Shown: positions 17,058 to 25,595, counted from the first letter of the stretch. The stretch is 64,000 nucleotides of DNA from Robertmurraya korlensis NBRC 107688 (GCF_001591645.1 NZ_BCVH01000004.1:62001-126000), one strand, 5' to 3'. A program made the numbers and translations. The notes: a model not told the origin generated them from the sequence alone.

Positions 17058-18661
17058 GTTACCTTGTGAAGGGGGAGTTCAATTACAAAGGTCGTCCCAG
17101 TATTTTCAATACTCTTTGCAGTCATTTGACCACTATGGTTCTCAATGATTTTTTGAGAAACGGAAAGTCCTAAACCTGTACCTATATCCTTAGTTGAAAA
17201 GAAAGGTTCAAATATATTAATGAGGATAGAAGCTGGAATACCTTTCCCATTGTCACTGAATATAATTTGGATATGGCCATCTTTAATATCGGTACAAATT
17301 CTTACGGCAAGGGGGTTCTCACCTTCTGCCTGTAAAGAATTTTGAAATAAATTAATAAATACTTGAAGAAGCTCTTCACGATTACAGAGGATATAGTAAT
17401 TTTCTGTGTGTGAAGGTATGTCAAAATCTAATTCTACGTTGTAAAGCAGAGCTTCACTTTTTAGGAAGTTCCATAAGTAGTCTGTAAAAAAATGTTTAAT
17501 TTGGATCCGTTCAAACGCTTTTTCAGAAGGTTTTGCGATACTAAGGAAATCAGTAATGATTTTATTAGCACGATCAATTTCAGGAATAAGTAATTCGGTG
17601 AATAATTGCCCGATGTCTCTCCCCACTTCTTTTTCAAAATATTGAAGATACCCACGAACAGTTGTAAGAGGATTTCTTATTTCATGCGCAATTCCCGCAG
17701 CAATTCGACCCGCTAGTGCTTGCTTTTCAGCTGCCTTAATCTTTTCCTCCATTAAATAGCGATCGGTCATGTCACGTAGTTGTCCGTAAGCTCCAATAAC
17801 CTTCTCACCCTCATAAATAGGTTGTGCATCAAAGAGACAAATGATGGGATCACCAGCAGAATTTTGAAAAACGACTTCTTTACTATCATAACGTACTTCC
17901 GCAGTTAGGACGTATTTGAAATGGTCTCCTATAATAGGAAGATCATAAATACTAGAATTAGGAAGGGTATGATAGAAGAGTTGTTTTGCAAAGTCTGTAA
18001 ATTCTATAATAATCCCAGTTTCATTAGTAATAATGATTCCGTTTCTGGCTCCACTAAGCAATACTTGATTCAAAATATTAAGCTTTCGATTTTGTTTTCT
18101 TAATAGCAATTCTCGTTCAATGGAGTCCACTAGTTGACTAAGCATGGGCAAAAACAAGGAGTTATGAAAGGGAATTGGGACCATGATACTTACACTTCCA
18201 AGTAAGTTATCCTCATCAGTGTAATGAAACGGAGCTCCGTAACACGCAATTTCATGAAGAAATGTGTGGTAATGGTCCTCACCGACTAGCTGAACCGGAT
18301 GTCGCTGTTCTAAAGCCAAACTAACTACATTTGTTCCAGTATCTTCTTGTCTAAACAAACTTCCTAGTGTAATACCAAATTGATCGATGGTAGTTTTTAT
18401 TACCTCGTCCCCTGCTAATTCTAATAAGTAACCGTCAGAATCAGAGATTACGACTAATATAGGAGTTTCTGGTAAAGAATGAATGAGTTTTTCTGAAAAG
18501 AAGCGAACAACAGATAAAATTTCTTTATAGGCTTCTTGTCTGCCTTGAACCTCTTGTTTGGTTAAAGTTACTTTGGGACGAACGATCTCATTTGGATCCA
18601 TCCCTATTTCTTTACACTTTTGCTTGGAAAGTGTGATATAACGTGGTTCCTTTTCGTTCAT
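17051..18661 (-). CDS. Orphan sensor histidine kinase with GAF and PAS domains
   Basis: A 536-residue cytoplasmic kinase without membrane segments. An AcoR-like GAF region (about 60-185) contains GSLFRQEDTGTNVVSLAL and HEIACYGAPFHYTDED, as in sigma-54 activators. A PAS domain follows at about 205-310, then HisKA with the phospho-acceptor in AGIAHEIRNPL and an HATPase domain with QNSLQA, DNGKGIP and GTGLGL. No response regulator is adjacent, so it may feed the sporulation phosphorelay as orphan Kin proteins of Bacillus do; that is inference. AGGTG precedes ATG 18661. Confidence 0.9.
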   Translation of the reverse strand: MNEKEPRYITLSKQKCKEIGMDPNEIVRPKVTLTKQEVQGRQEAYKEILSVVRFFSEKLIHSLPETPILVVISDSDGYLLELAGDEVIKTTIDQFGITLGSLFRQEDTGTNVVSLALEQRHPVQLVGEDHYHTFLHEIACYGAPFHYTDEDNLLGSVSIMVPIPFHNSLFLPMLSQLVDSIERELLLRKQNRKLNILNQVLLSGARNGIIITNETGIIIEFTDFAKQLFYHTLPNSSIYDLPIIGDHFKYVLTAEVRYDSKEVVFQNSAGDPIICLFDAQPIYEGEKVIGAYGQLRDMTDRYLMEEKIKAAEKQALAGRIAAGIAHEIRNPLTTVRGYLQYFEKEVGRDIGQLFTELLIPEIDRANKIITDFLSIAKPSEKAFERIQIKHFFTDYLWNFLKSEALLYNVELDFDIPSHTENYYILCNREELLQVFINLFQNSLQAEGENPLAVRICTDIKDGHIQIIFSDNGKGIPASILINIFEPFFSTKDIGTGLGLSVSQKIIENHSGQMTAKSIENTGTTFVIELPLHKVTK

Positions 18662-18923
18662 CTAGTAACACCTCAAAAATAATAAATACAAATTGTATTA
18701 TAACATGAGTTACGTATCTTTTATCCTAGGGATTTTGTACTTGGAATCAAACCCTAAAGTACATACTAACTAAGGAGAAATTAGGGGAACTTCCCCCAGA
18801 AAAAAACTCATGGTTCAGTAAGCGCAAACTGAGAGGTGTTCATGTTATAATGGACAAAAAGAACATAGACATCATTATTAGGTTAATAGACAAATCAGGT
18901 GATGGATTTAAAGGAAGGTATCT

Positions 18924-20090
18924 ATGGTAGAGGATAACATTACAAGGATTCATCTAGATGGCAAAGAATACATACTTATTGGGACCGCCCATGTGTCGAA
19001 GCAAAGTGCAGAGCAGGTGAAAGAAGTTATTGAAGCTGAAAAACCTGATGCTGTTTGTGTAGAGTTGGATAAGCAAAGATATCAATCCATTACTGATGGA
19101 AATAAATGGAAAGAAATGGATATCATTCAAGTGATTAAGGAAAAAAAAGCCTCCTTATTGTTAATGAACTTAGCGATTTCTTCCTTTCAAAATCGAATGG
19201 CCGATCAATTTGGCATTAAAGCAGGGCAGGAAATGATTCAAGGAATTCAATCGGCGAAAGAATCAGGAGCAACACTCGTACTCGCCGACCGAAATATCCA
19301 AATTACATTTGCTAGAATATGGGGTGGGATTGGTCTAAAAGGAAAAGCGCTTCTTTTAAGCCAGGTGATTGCAGGTATATTTAGCAAGGAAAGTATTACA
19401 GAAGAAGAATTAGAAAAAATGAAAAGCCAGGACACGCTTCAAGCGATACTGAATGAATTCACAGAAGCCTTTCCGCGGTTAAAAAAACCTCTAATTGATG
19501 AGCGAGACCAATATCTTGCACAAAAAATTAAAGAGGCGCCTGGCGAGAAAATTGTTGCCGTCCTAGGAGCTGCACACGTACCAGGAATTAAAGAAGAAAT
19601 AAAAAAAGAACAGGACTTAGCAAAGCTAACCTCTGTTCCTCCCAAATCAAAATGGCCCAAAATTATTGGTTGGAGTATCCCAGTGATGATCTTAGCAATC
19701 ATTGCCTATACGTTTATCGCCAACCCACAAGCAGGGTTATCCCAAACGTTTAGTTGGATTTTATGGCACGGTGGGCTATCGGCTTTAGGAGCAGCTATTG
19801 CTCTTGGACACCCTTTGACTATTTTAACAGCCTTTTTAGCAGCGCCGATTACATCGCTTAACCCAGTTCTTGCATCAGGCTGGTTTGCTGGGCTTGCACA
19901 AGCCTATGTAAGACGCCCAAGTGTGAAGGATTTTGAAACGTTGTCTGAAGATGTTTTTAGTGTAAAAGGTTTCTGGAAAAACAAAGTTAGTCGAATCTTA
20001 CTAATCGTTGTATTATCGAACCTTGGAAGTACACTAGGTACAGTAATCGGTGGTGCAGATGTCATCCGAGTGTTTTTTGAGAATTTATAA
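18924..20090 (+). CDS. TraB/PrgY-family protein with C-terminal membrane domain
   Basis: A 388-residue protein. The TraB fold is marked by LIGTAHVSKQSAEQV at about 17-31, VCVELDKQRY near 46 and VAVLGAAHVPGI near 210; conserved Gly-Thr-Ala-His and Glu residues form the putative metalloprotease-like site. Three or four hydrophobic segments occupy 245-385. TraB/PrgY proteins of enterococci limit pheromone peptides, and related Tiki proteins are proteases; here no plasmid or pheromone genes occur and the substrate is unknown. ATG 18924 has AAGGAAGG upstream. Confidence 0.87.
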   Translation: MVEDNITRIHLDGKEYILIGTAHVSKQSAEQVKEVIEAEKPDAVCVELDKQRYQSITDGNKWKEMDIIQVIKEKKASLLLMNLAISSFQNRMADQFGIKAGQEMIQGIQSAKESGATLVLADRNIQITFARIWGGIGLKGKALLLSQVIAGIFSKESITEEELEKMKSQDTLQAILNEFTEAFPRLKKPLIDERDQYLAQKIKEAPGEKIVAVLGAAHVPGIKEEIKKEQDLAKLTSVPPKSKWPKIIGWSIPVMILAIIAYTFIANPQAGLSQTFSWILWHGGLSALGAAIALGHPLTILTAFLAAPITSLNPVLASGWFAGLAQAYVRRPSVKDFETLSEDVFSVKGFWKNKVSRILLIVVLSNLGSTLGTVIGGADVIRVFFENL

Positions 20091-20093
20091 TTT

Positions 20094-20135
20094 AGGAAGA
20101 TGGGGATCCAAGGTGGGTCTTCATTTTTTTATGTG
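20094..20135 (+). terminator. Possible weak terminator after the TraB-family gene
   Basis: GAAGAT and GTCTTC can form a 6-bp stem around a GGATCC-containing loop, followed by a T run. Confidence 0.35.
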
Positions 20136-20177
20136 AGCGGGAGCTAATGAAGGGTTACAGAAATTAGAGGATAGAGG

Positions 20178-20301
20178 GAACTAAATAGGAATTTAGATTT
20201 AGAACATATGATTTCCAGGAATAAGTGGAATGAGTGAACTAAATCCGCGTTTAGAACATATGATTTCCAATAATTAGTGTAATGAATAAACTAAATTCAT
20301 A
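20178..20301. repeat. Imperfect 52-bp tandem repeat in a 310-bp gap
   Basis: The gap 20091-20400 holds no gene. TTTAGAACATATGATTTCCA occurs at 20198-20217 and again at 20250-20269, exactly 52 bp apart. Each copy is followed by a diverged AATGARTRAACTAAAT segment, and a partial preceding copy begins with GAACTAAAT at 20178. The copies are too diverged in the second half to be an assembly duplication. Function is unknown; similar short intergenic repeats occur dispersed in some Bacillaceae genomes. Confidence 0.75.
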
Positions 20302-20400
20302 TAAAAAAACAATTGACTTCCCTCCTCAAAATATTCCATTTACTAAATATAAATGGTGTATAATGGAAATTGATATCGTAGAGAATTCAGGAGAGAAAAT

Positions 20401-20853
20401 ATGAATATTAGAAAAATTAATTATGGAGAATCACTTCCATTCGATTTGTTACTCGAAGCAGATCCTTCTCGAAAAATGGTAAAAGACTATATTAATAGGG
20501 GAGAGTGTTATGTAGCTGAAGAATTGAACATGATCGTCGGTGTATACGTAATTCTACCCACTAGACCTAAAACTGTTGAGTTAGTAAACATATCTGTTTT
20601 GCAGAGTGAGCAAGGGAAAGGTATCGGCAAAAAACTTGTTTTGCACGCAATCCAAATAGCGGAAGAATTTGGTTATCAAACGATAGAATTGGGTACAGGT
20701 AATTCAAGCATTGGCCAGTTGGCTTTTTATCAAAAATGTGGATTTCGAATTGTAGGTGTAGACAGCGACTATTTTATAAAGTATTACACAGAGGAAATCT
20801 ACGAAAATGGGATTCGTTGTAGAGATATGATTCGACTATCGAAAGACTTGTAG
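20401..20853 (+). CDS. GNAT N-acetyltransferase (YvbK-like)
   Basis: A 150-residue GNAT protein. VELVNISVLQSEQGKGIGKKLV carries the acetyl-CoA loop (Q-x-x-G-x-G), and ELGTGNSSIGQLAFYQKCGFRIVGVD is the second half of the fold. The pattern resembles B. subtilis YvbK, whose acceptor is unclear. ATG 20401 is preceded by GGAGAG. The stop is followed after 19 bases by an ABM-type gene, so the two may be cotranscribed. Confidence 0.83.
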   Translation: MNIRKINYGESLPFDLLLEADPSRKMVKDYINRGECYVAEELNMIVGVYVILPTRPKTVELVNISVLQSEQGKGIGKKLVLHAIQIAEEFGYQTIELGTGNSSIGQLAFYQKCGFRIVGVDSDYFIKYYTEEIYENGIRCRDMIRLSKDL

Positions 20854-20872
20854 GATGGAAGGTGTAGGTTTT

Positions 20873-21166
20873 ATGATTTTAGAAGCAGTAATGCTCCATG
20901 TAAGAGATGGGCTTGAAGAAGAATACGAGGAAGCGTTTCGAAAAGCATCCGGTATAATATCCAGCATGCGAGGGTATGTATCACATGAGTTACAGCGCTG
21001 TTTGGAAGTGAAAGGGAAGTACTTGCTACTTGTAAGATGGGAGACACTAGAGGATCACACCATTGGATTTCGTGAATCCGCTGAATACCAGGAATGGAAA
21101 CAATTATTACACCATTTCTATGCTCCGTTTCCGACTGTAGAACATTTTAGTAAGGTTGAACTTTAA
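20873..21166 (+). CDS. Antibiotic biosynthesis monooxygenase (ABM) domain protein
   Basis: A 97-residue dimeric alpha/beta-barrel type protein. It starts MILEAVMLHVRDGLEEEYEEAF and contains YVSHELQRCLEVKGKYLLLVRWETLEDH and FRESAEYQEWKQLLHHFY. The HxxFRxSxxYxxW pattern is the classic ABM core. Substrate unknown. ATG 20873 is chosen since GGAAGGTG lies 8 bases upstream; ATG 20855 would add six residues without a site. Confidence 0.82.
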   Translation: MILEAVMLHVRDGLEEEYEEAFRKASGIISSMRGYVSHELQRCLEVKGKYLLLVRWETLEDHTIGFRESAEYQEWKQLLHHFYAPFPTVEHFSKVEL

Positions 21167-21185
21167 CTCGGAGGCACGATAGTGA

Positions 21186-21437
21186 TTGTTCGGTTTTCCG
21201 GGAAGTTTATTAGGGTTTCTATTCATATTTATATATGATTTTTTAGAAATGAATGTACGTAATAATGAGTGGATGGTCTTTATTGCTTTATTTATTATAT
21301 TATTTATCCTATATAGGAATAAGTTACAGTTTCATGGTTGGTACAAAGGTAAGGGGAGAGAAAAGCTCCCCAAGAAAATTACGCAAATTCTTATTACTAG
21401 TGCGACTTTACTGCTAGTTTTGGCCCCATTCGTTTAA
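21186..21437 (+). CDS. Small membrane protein, unknown function
   Basis: An 83-residue protein with hydrophobic segments at about 4-20, 28-44 and 66-82 and a basic stretch (HGWYKGKGREKLPKK) between the last two. TTG 21186 directly follows an in-frame TGA, so the start cannot be further upstream; GGAGG lies 11 bases before it. No family is recognised. It may be cotranscribed with the ABM gene, 19 bases upstream. Confidence 0.6.
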   Translation: MFGFPGSLLGFLFIFIYDFLEMNVRNNEWMVFIALFIILFILYRNKLQFHGWYKGKGREKLPKKITQILITSATLLLVLAPFV

Positions 21438-21585
21438 TTTCCAATGTAAGGAAAAATTGACTCTGCCTGCAGTGAAGGATAGAAAATATATCGTCAAATT
21501 CTTAAATAGTAATTTGATAAAAAGGGGCATGCTAAGGTATTCCTCTTTTAAGTAGTTGTTTAAATTGGGAAGAGGAGTGTAAAGG

Positions 21586-22431
21586 TTGTCTCATCAAACT
21601 ATGATAAATAAAGGAAATTTAATAAAGTATAAAGCTGATTGTGAAAATTGTTTTGGTTTATGCTGTGTCGCTTTGCCTTTTATCAAATCAGCAGATTTTG
21701 CTGTTGATAAAGATGGTGGCGCACCATGTAAAAACCTACAATCAGATTTTCGGTGTGGGATTCACGAAGATTTACGTGGTAAGGGATATAAGGGTTGCAC
21801 TGTGTATGAATGTTTTGGAGCTGGACAAAAGGTTTCTCAGTTTACTTACAAGGGGAAGGATTGGCGGGAAAATAAGAGCACAGCAAAAGAAATGTTTCAT
21901 GTTTTTCCAATTATGCAGCAGCTTCACGAGATGCTGTATTACCTACAGGAAGCAGTTAATCTAGTAGAAACTCGTTCCATTCATAGCGAGATTCAAAAGG
22001 TACTAGACGAGACGGTTGCACTTACGAAACTTAATCCGGTTTCACTAATGAATCTTAATGTATCTAATCATCGTGCGGTCGTAAATGAACTCCTTTTAAA
22101 AACAAGTGAGCTTGTTCGTCTGAAGGTGAAAAAAGATAAAAATCTTCAGAAAAAAGTTGGCAAAGGCATGGATTTAATCGGTGCCAAGTTAAAAGGTGCA
22201 AACTTAAAAGGTATGAGTTGGAGAGGCACTTTTCTAATAGCTGCGGATCTTCGGGAAAGTGATTTACGTTACTGTGACTTTATTGGTTCCGATTTGAGAG
22301 ATGCCAATTTACATGGCGCAAATTTACAAGGCAGTATCTTTCTCACCCAAGCACAAGTAAATGCCACGGAAGGCGACAAATATACTAAATTACCTTCTCA
22401 CCTAAACGTACCAAAACATTGGTTAACGTAG
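21586..22431 (+). CDS. Cys-cluster plus pentapeptide-repeat protein
   Basis: A 281-residue cytoplasmic protein. The N-terminal 80 residues carry eight Cys in a pattern starting CENCFGLCCVALPF and continuing through CKN, CGIH, CTVYECFG, similar to YkgJ-type zinc/iron-binding domains. A helical middle follows. Residues about 195-255 are pentapeptide repeats (LIGAKLKGANLKGMSWRGTF, AADLRESDLRYCDF, ADLRDANLHGANLQGSIF-like A(D/N)LxG units), which form a right-handed beta-helix. The metal and the partner are unknown. TTG 21586 has AGGAG 8 bases upstream. Confidence 0.8.
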   Translation: MSHQTMINKGNLIKYKADCENCFGLCCVALPFIKSADFAVDKDGGAPCKNLQSDFRCGIHEDLRGKGYKGCTVYECFGAGQKVSQFTYKGKDWRENKSTAKEMFHVFPIMQQLHEMLYYLQEAVNLVETRSIHSEIQKVLDETVALTKLNPVSLMNLNVSNHRAVVNELLLKTSELVRLKVKKDKNLQKKVGKGMDLIGAKLKGANLKGMSWRGTFLIAADLRESDLRYCDFIGSDLRDANLHGANLQGSIFLTQAQVNATEGDKYTKLPSHLNVPKHWLT

Positions 22432-22460
22432 GTTGAGAGTTCTTACAGGGGAATGTCCAA

Positions 22461-22742
22461 ATGACACATTTTCAGTTTTTTGCCTCTCAATTTACATTGT
22501 TTAGTATTCTTTTTGTTTTTAATATTGTTATGGATGACTTTATAAGTAAACCATTTACCTACGTTGATGTAATTGCAATTGTAATAGGGATACCTGTCAT
22601 TATCATTATTTTTAGCTTGGTAAGTAAAACATATAAAAAATTTAAGAGTCTCAAATTTCGAGTGAAAGTCATACTTTCAATACCAGCGTTTGTGCTTTCG
22701 ATTATGTTTGTAGGTTTCCTTTGGCAAATGGTTTATATATGA
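22461..22742 (+). CDS. Small membrane protein, unknown function
   Basis: A 93-residue protein with three hydrophobic segments (about 8-24, 35-55 and 70-90) and a basic loop KTYKKFKSLKFRVK. No family is recognised. ATG 22461 has only a weak GGGGAA upstream and follows the pentapeptide gene by 29 bases. An intrinsic terminator lies about 57 bp after its stop. Confidence 0.6.
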   Translation: MTHFQFFASQFTLFSILFVFNIVMDDFISKPFTYVDVIAIVIGIPVIIIIFSLVSKTYKKFKSLKFRVKVILSIPAFVLSIMFVGFLWQMVYI

Positions 22743-22798
22743 TTCGAAGAAGTGAGGTGATGTTTAGTAGTGCTTATTTTTAGGTGATTTCTGGATGG

Positions 22799-22828
22799 GC
22801 AGTGTAGATTTCATTTACATTGCTTTTA
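22799..22828 (+). terminator. Intrinsic terminator
   Basis: The stem GCAGTGTA / TACATTGC has one G-T pair, followed by four T, between the small membrane gene and the phosphatase gene. Confidence 0.65.
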
Positions 22829-22853
22829 TTAATTTTTAAGTAGGAGATTAATT

Positions 22854-23417
22854 ATGGAGATTTCTTTAATAAGGCATGGAAGATCAAAATGGGTACAGAA
22901 GGATTGGATTACATCTAAACAATTTGAAGAGTGGGTTACTAGGTATGACGATCATGGGGTATATGCAGAAGAGACTTACCCGGAGGAAACGCAAAAAAAA
23001 TTGGTATCAGCCAGTATGGTTTTTACAAGTAATTTATTTAGGTCTAGGGAGTCTGCGAAATTATTAATTCCCACAGTGGAAGTTGTTTCTAATTCCTTGT
23101 TCAGAGAAACAGAGTTGCCAATAATATCAGGTTTTATCTCGAAAGTAAAGTTGCGGCCGAGCGGATGGGCAGTCTTGATGAGGTGCTTGTGGCTTGCGGG
23201 TTATTGTAGAAAATGCGAATCCCTTGCAGATGCAAAAATTCGAGCTAAACAAGCTGCAGAGCATTTAGTCCGTGTAGTAAAAAAATCCCAATCTGTAGTA
23301 TTGGTCGGACATGGATTTTTTAATATATTAATAGCGAGAGAGCTATTGCAATTGGGATGGACAGGGGCGAAAAGACCTGCAACGAAGCATTGGCAAGTTA
23401 CTACATATACTAAATGA
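22854..23417 (+). CDS. Histidine phosphatase superfamily protein
   Basis: A 187-residue protein with the catalytic RHG motif near the N-terminus (ISLIRHGRSKW) and the second His in VVLVGHGFFNILIAREL. The segment between has FTSNLFRSRESAKLL, the usual substrate-pocket Arg. It hydrolyses or transfers phosphate through a phosphohistidine; the substrate is not predictable. The gene stands alone between two terminators. Confidence 0.85.
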   Translation: MEISLIRHGRSKWVQKDWITSKQFEEWVTRYDDHGVYAEETYPEETQKKLVSASMVFTSNLFRSRESAKLLIPTVEVVSNSLFRETELPIISGFISKVKLRPSGWAVLMRCLWLAGYCRKCESLADAKIRAKQAAEHLVRVVKKSQSVVLVGHGFFNILIARELLQLGWTGAKRPATKHWQVTTYTK

Positions 23418-23429
23418 ATCTTATTGAAG

Positions 23430-23458
23430 GAGTTAATCAAACTGGTTAACTCTTTTTT
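23430..23458 (+). terminator. Intrinsic terminator
   Basis: The stem GAGTTAATC / GGTTAACTC is followed by a T-rich run. Confidence 0.82.
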
Positions 23459-23475
23459 ATTTTTTTAAAAAACTC

Positions 23476-23507
23476 TTGACCCTCACATTAGTGTTACAGT
23501 TTAGAAT
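23476..23507 (+). promoter_or_regulatory. MerR-type promoter with long spacer
   Basis: TTGACC (23476-23481) and TAGAAT (23502-23507) are separated by 20 bp, longer than the normal 17. The spacer contains CACATTAGTG, a CAC/GTG dyad. A long spacer with a central dyad is the usual MerR arrangement, in which the bound regulator underwinds DNA to activate its own operon. Confidence 0.7.
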
Positions 23508-23540
23508 AAGAGTATCAAGGATATGAAAGGAGTCTCCTCA

Positions 23541-23897
23541 ATGAAAATCGGTGAGTTATCTAAAATAACGGGGGTGAGTATTCGTTCCCTTAGGTATTAT
23601 GAGGAGCAGGGGATTCTAATTCCGATGAGATTGTCGAACGGATATCGAGTATACAACGAAACAGCGATTGATCAAGTTCATACGATCAAATTTTATTTGG
23701 ATTTAGGACTCTCCATTGAGAAGATTTCAGGATTTTTACATTGTGTCCTGAAAAATAAAGAAACCTTTTGTAAGGAAGTATTGCCGATATATGAGCAAAA
23801 ACTGGAGGAAATTGAAAAGCAGCTTGAGACGCTACAAATGATCCGATTAAATTTAATGGATCGTGTGGCAGCGATTAAAGAAGAAGGATTGAAATAA
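23541..23897 (+). CDS. MerR-family transcriptional regulator
   Basis: A 118-residue regulator. The N-terminal MerR winged helix is complete (MKIGELSKITGVSIRSLRYYEEQG, then RLSNGYRVYNETAIDQV), followed by a coiled-coil dimer helix from about 80. The C-terminal effector region is very short; Cys residues at HCVLKNKETFCKE could sense metal or thiol stress. ATG 23541 has AAAGGAG 8 bases upstream. The thioredoxin gene follows by 15 bp in the same operon, so a redox signal is plausible. Confidence 0.88.
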   Translation: MKIGELSKITGVSIRSLRYYEEQGILIPMRLSNGYRVYNETAIDQVHTIKFYLDLGLSIEKISGFLHCVLKNKETFCKEVLPIYEQKLEEIEKQLETLQMIRLNLMDRVAAIKEEGLK

Positions 23898-23912
23898 AAG
23901 GAGGAACGAAGG

Positions 23913-24227
23913 ATGTTGGAACTAGGACAAGAAACGTTTCGTGAAACAGTGCAAAAAAAAGGAGTTGTATTAGTGGATTTTGGCGCTCCGTGGTGCCCGC
24001 CATGCCGAGTACAGGAACCAATTTTAGTGGAACTTGAAAATGAATATGGTCAACGATTAGTAGTTGCAAAGGTCGATGCGGACGAAGAGGCTGAACTAGC
24101 TTCCCAGTTTGAAGTTATGGGGTTGCCAACACTATTATTGTTCAAGGATGGGGAGTTGCTCGATACGATGCGTGGTCTTCATAGTAGAGAACAAATTAGT
24201 ACAATCATTGATTGTTTCATAATATAA
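23913..24227 (+). CDS. Thioredoxin-like protein with CPPC active site
   Basis: A 104-residue single thioredoxin domain: VVLVDFGAPWCPPCRVQEPIL carries the redox motif WCPPC (WCGPC in classical TrxA), the buried Asp is in AKVDADEEAEL, and the cis-Pro loop is GLPTLLLFKDG. It should act as a cytoplasmic dithiol reductase or disulfide exchanger. It lacks a signal peptide, separating it from ResA/CcdA-type secreted CPPC proteins. It has an AAAGGAGG site and is cotranscribed with the MerR gene. Confidence 0.9.
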   Translation: MLELGQETFRETVQKKGVVLVDFGAPWCPPCRVQEPILVELENEYGQRLVVAKVDADEEAELASQFEVMGLPTLLLFKDGELLDTMRGLHSREQISTIIDCFII

Positions 24228-24262
24228 CAAATATGATAAAATGATATTTATGGAAATAAAAT

Positions 24263-24287
24263 GGCTACCTTCAAGGTGGCTTTTTTA
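24263..24287 (+). terminator. Intrinsic terminator of merR-trx unit
   Basis: The stem GGCTACC / GGTGGCT (loop TTCAA) runs into T6. Confidence 0.8.
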
Positions 24288-24305
24288 CTGTTAGGGGGAA
24301 AATGG

Positions 24306-24833
24306 ATGAGTCGAAAGGTTGTGCTTTTCATAGCGACGAGCTTGGATGGATACATTGCCACTAATGATGAATCATTGGATTGGCTTTTTCAAGTAGAAGG
24401 CGAAGGAGACAATGGCTATTCAAAGTTCTATGAAACAGTAGACACAATCCTCATGGGAAGAAGGACCTTTGATTGGGTAATGAACCAGGTAAATGGACAA
24501 TTTCCGTACGAAGGAAAAGAGAGTTTTGTATTTTCTAGAAAACAACCGGGGAACAATCAACATGTGACGTTTGTTGCGGAAGACATTGTCCCATTTACGA
24601 ACAAGCTGAAAGCACAGCCAGGGAAGTCTATTTGGCTTGTTGGTGGGGGAGACTTGATTCACTCCTTTTTAAAAGAGGGGCTTGTGGACGAGCTTACGAT
24701 TACCCTAGCTCCGGTTTTACTTGGGGCAGGGATTCCGTTATTTAAGGAATATGAGCTTGAACAGAAGCTCGAGTTGAAGAGGATAAAAAGGTTCAATCAA
24801 TTTGTTGAATTGCATTATATTGTTAAAAGATAG
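24306..24833 (+). CDS. Dihydrofolate reductase-fold protein (YwjB-like)
   Basis: A 175-residue RibD C-terminal/DHFR-like protein: VVLFIATSLDGYIATNDES, the ILMGRRTFDWVM segment and IWLVGGGDLIHSFLKEGLVDE, with ITLAPVLLGAG, follow the NADPH-binding fold. It resembles B. subtilis YwjB in length and motifs. Such proteins are not true folate reductases and their substrate is unknown. ATG 24306 is placed by GGGGGA 8 bases upstream. A HAD nucleotidase gene follows after 12 bp. Confidence 0.84.
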   Translation: MSRKVVLFIATSLDGYIATNDESLDWLFQVEGEGDNGYSKFYETVDTILMGRRTFDWVMNQVNGQFPYEGKESFVFSRKQPGNNQHVTFVAEDIVPFTNKLKAQPGKSIWLVGGGDLIHSFLKEGLVDELTITLAPVLLGAGIPLFKEYELEQKLELKRIKRFNQFVELHYIVKR

Positions 24834-24845
24834 GAAGGAAATAAT

Positions 24846-25553
24846 GTGAAAACATATAAGTATTTATTTTTTGATATCGATGATACGTTATTAGATTTTC
24901 AAGCTACGGAGAAGGAAGCGTTACGCTCTCTGTTTGCAGAACAAAATATGGTCTTAACCTCAGAAGACGAACGCAGATATAAAGAGATAAACCAGAGTTT
25001 GTGGAATGCATATGAAAACGGAAAAATTGAGCGGGACGAGGTACTCAACACGAGATTTTCTACTTTCTTCAAGCAATACAATTTAGAAGTAGATGGAAGT
25101 GTATTAGAAAAAAAGTATCGTAGTTATTTAGAGCAAGGACATCAGCTTATTGACGGTGCAATGGAGCTAATTATGGAACTGCACCCTCACTACGAATTGT
25201 ACATTGTGACAAACGGCGTGTCCAAAACACAGGATAGAAGACTTAGAGATTCTGGTTTATATCCTTATTTTAAGAAAGTGTTTGTCTCGGAAGATACAGG
25301 GTTTCAAAAGCCGATGAAGGAATTCTTTGATTATGTGTTTGATAGAATTCCAAGCTATACCCTAGGACATGGCTTGATTATCGGGGATTCCTTATCTGCA
25401 GATATTAAAGGTGGACAGCTGTCAGGTATAGATACATGCTGGTATAACCCGTTACGAAAAGTAAATCAGTCAGGGGTTAATCCCACTTATGAGATTCAAC
25501 ATTTAAAGGAGATACATGAGATTTTACCAAGCATGGTGAAAACCTCAAATTGA
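24846..25553 (+). CDS. HAD noncanonical pyrimidine nucleotidase, YjjG type
   Basis: A 235-residue HAD hydrolase. Motif I is FFDIDDTLLDF at 7-17, motif II VTNG near residue 119, motif III/IV Lys in GFQKPMKEFF and GDSLSADIKGG. This pattern matches YjjG/YfnB proteins, which dephosphorylate UMP/dUMP and noncanonical pyrimidine nucleotides as a housecleaning step. GTG 24846 is preceded by GGAAGGAA. Probably in one unit with the DHFR-like gene. Confidence 0.86.
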   Translation: MKTYKYLFFDIDDTLLDFQATEKEALRSLFAEQNMVLTSEDERRYKEINQSLWNAYENGKIERDEVLNTRFSTFFKQYNLEVDGSVLEKKYRSYLEQGHQLIDGAMELIMELHPHYELYIVTNGVSKTQDRRLRDSGLYPYFKKVFVSEDTGFQKPMKEFFDYVFDRIPSYTLGHGLIIGDSLSADIKGGQLSGIDTCWYNPLRKVNQSGVNPTYEIQHLKEIHEILPSMVKTSN

Positions 25554-25561
25554 TAAGAGAG

Positions 25562-25595
25562 GAAGAACTGGATGAGAAAACCAGTTCTTCTTTTT
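25562..25595 (+). terminator. Intrinsic terminator
   Basis: The stem GAAGAACTGG / CCAGTTCTTC is followed by T5. Confidence 0.87.
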
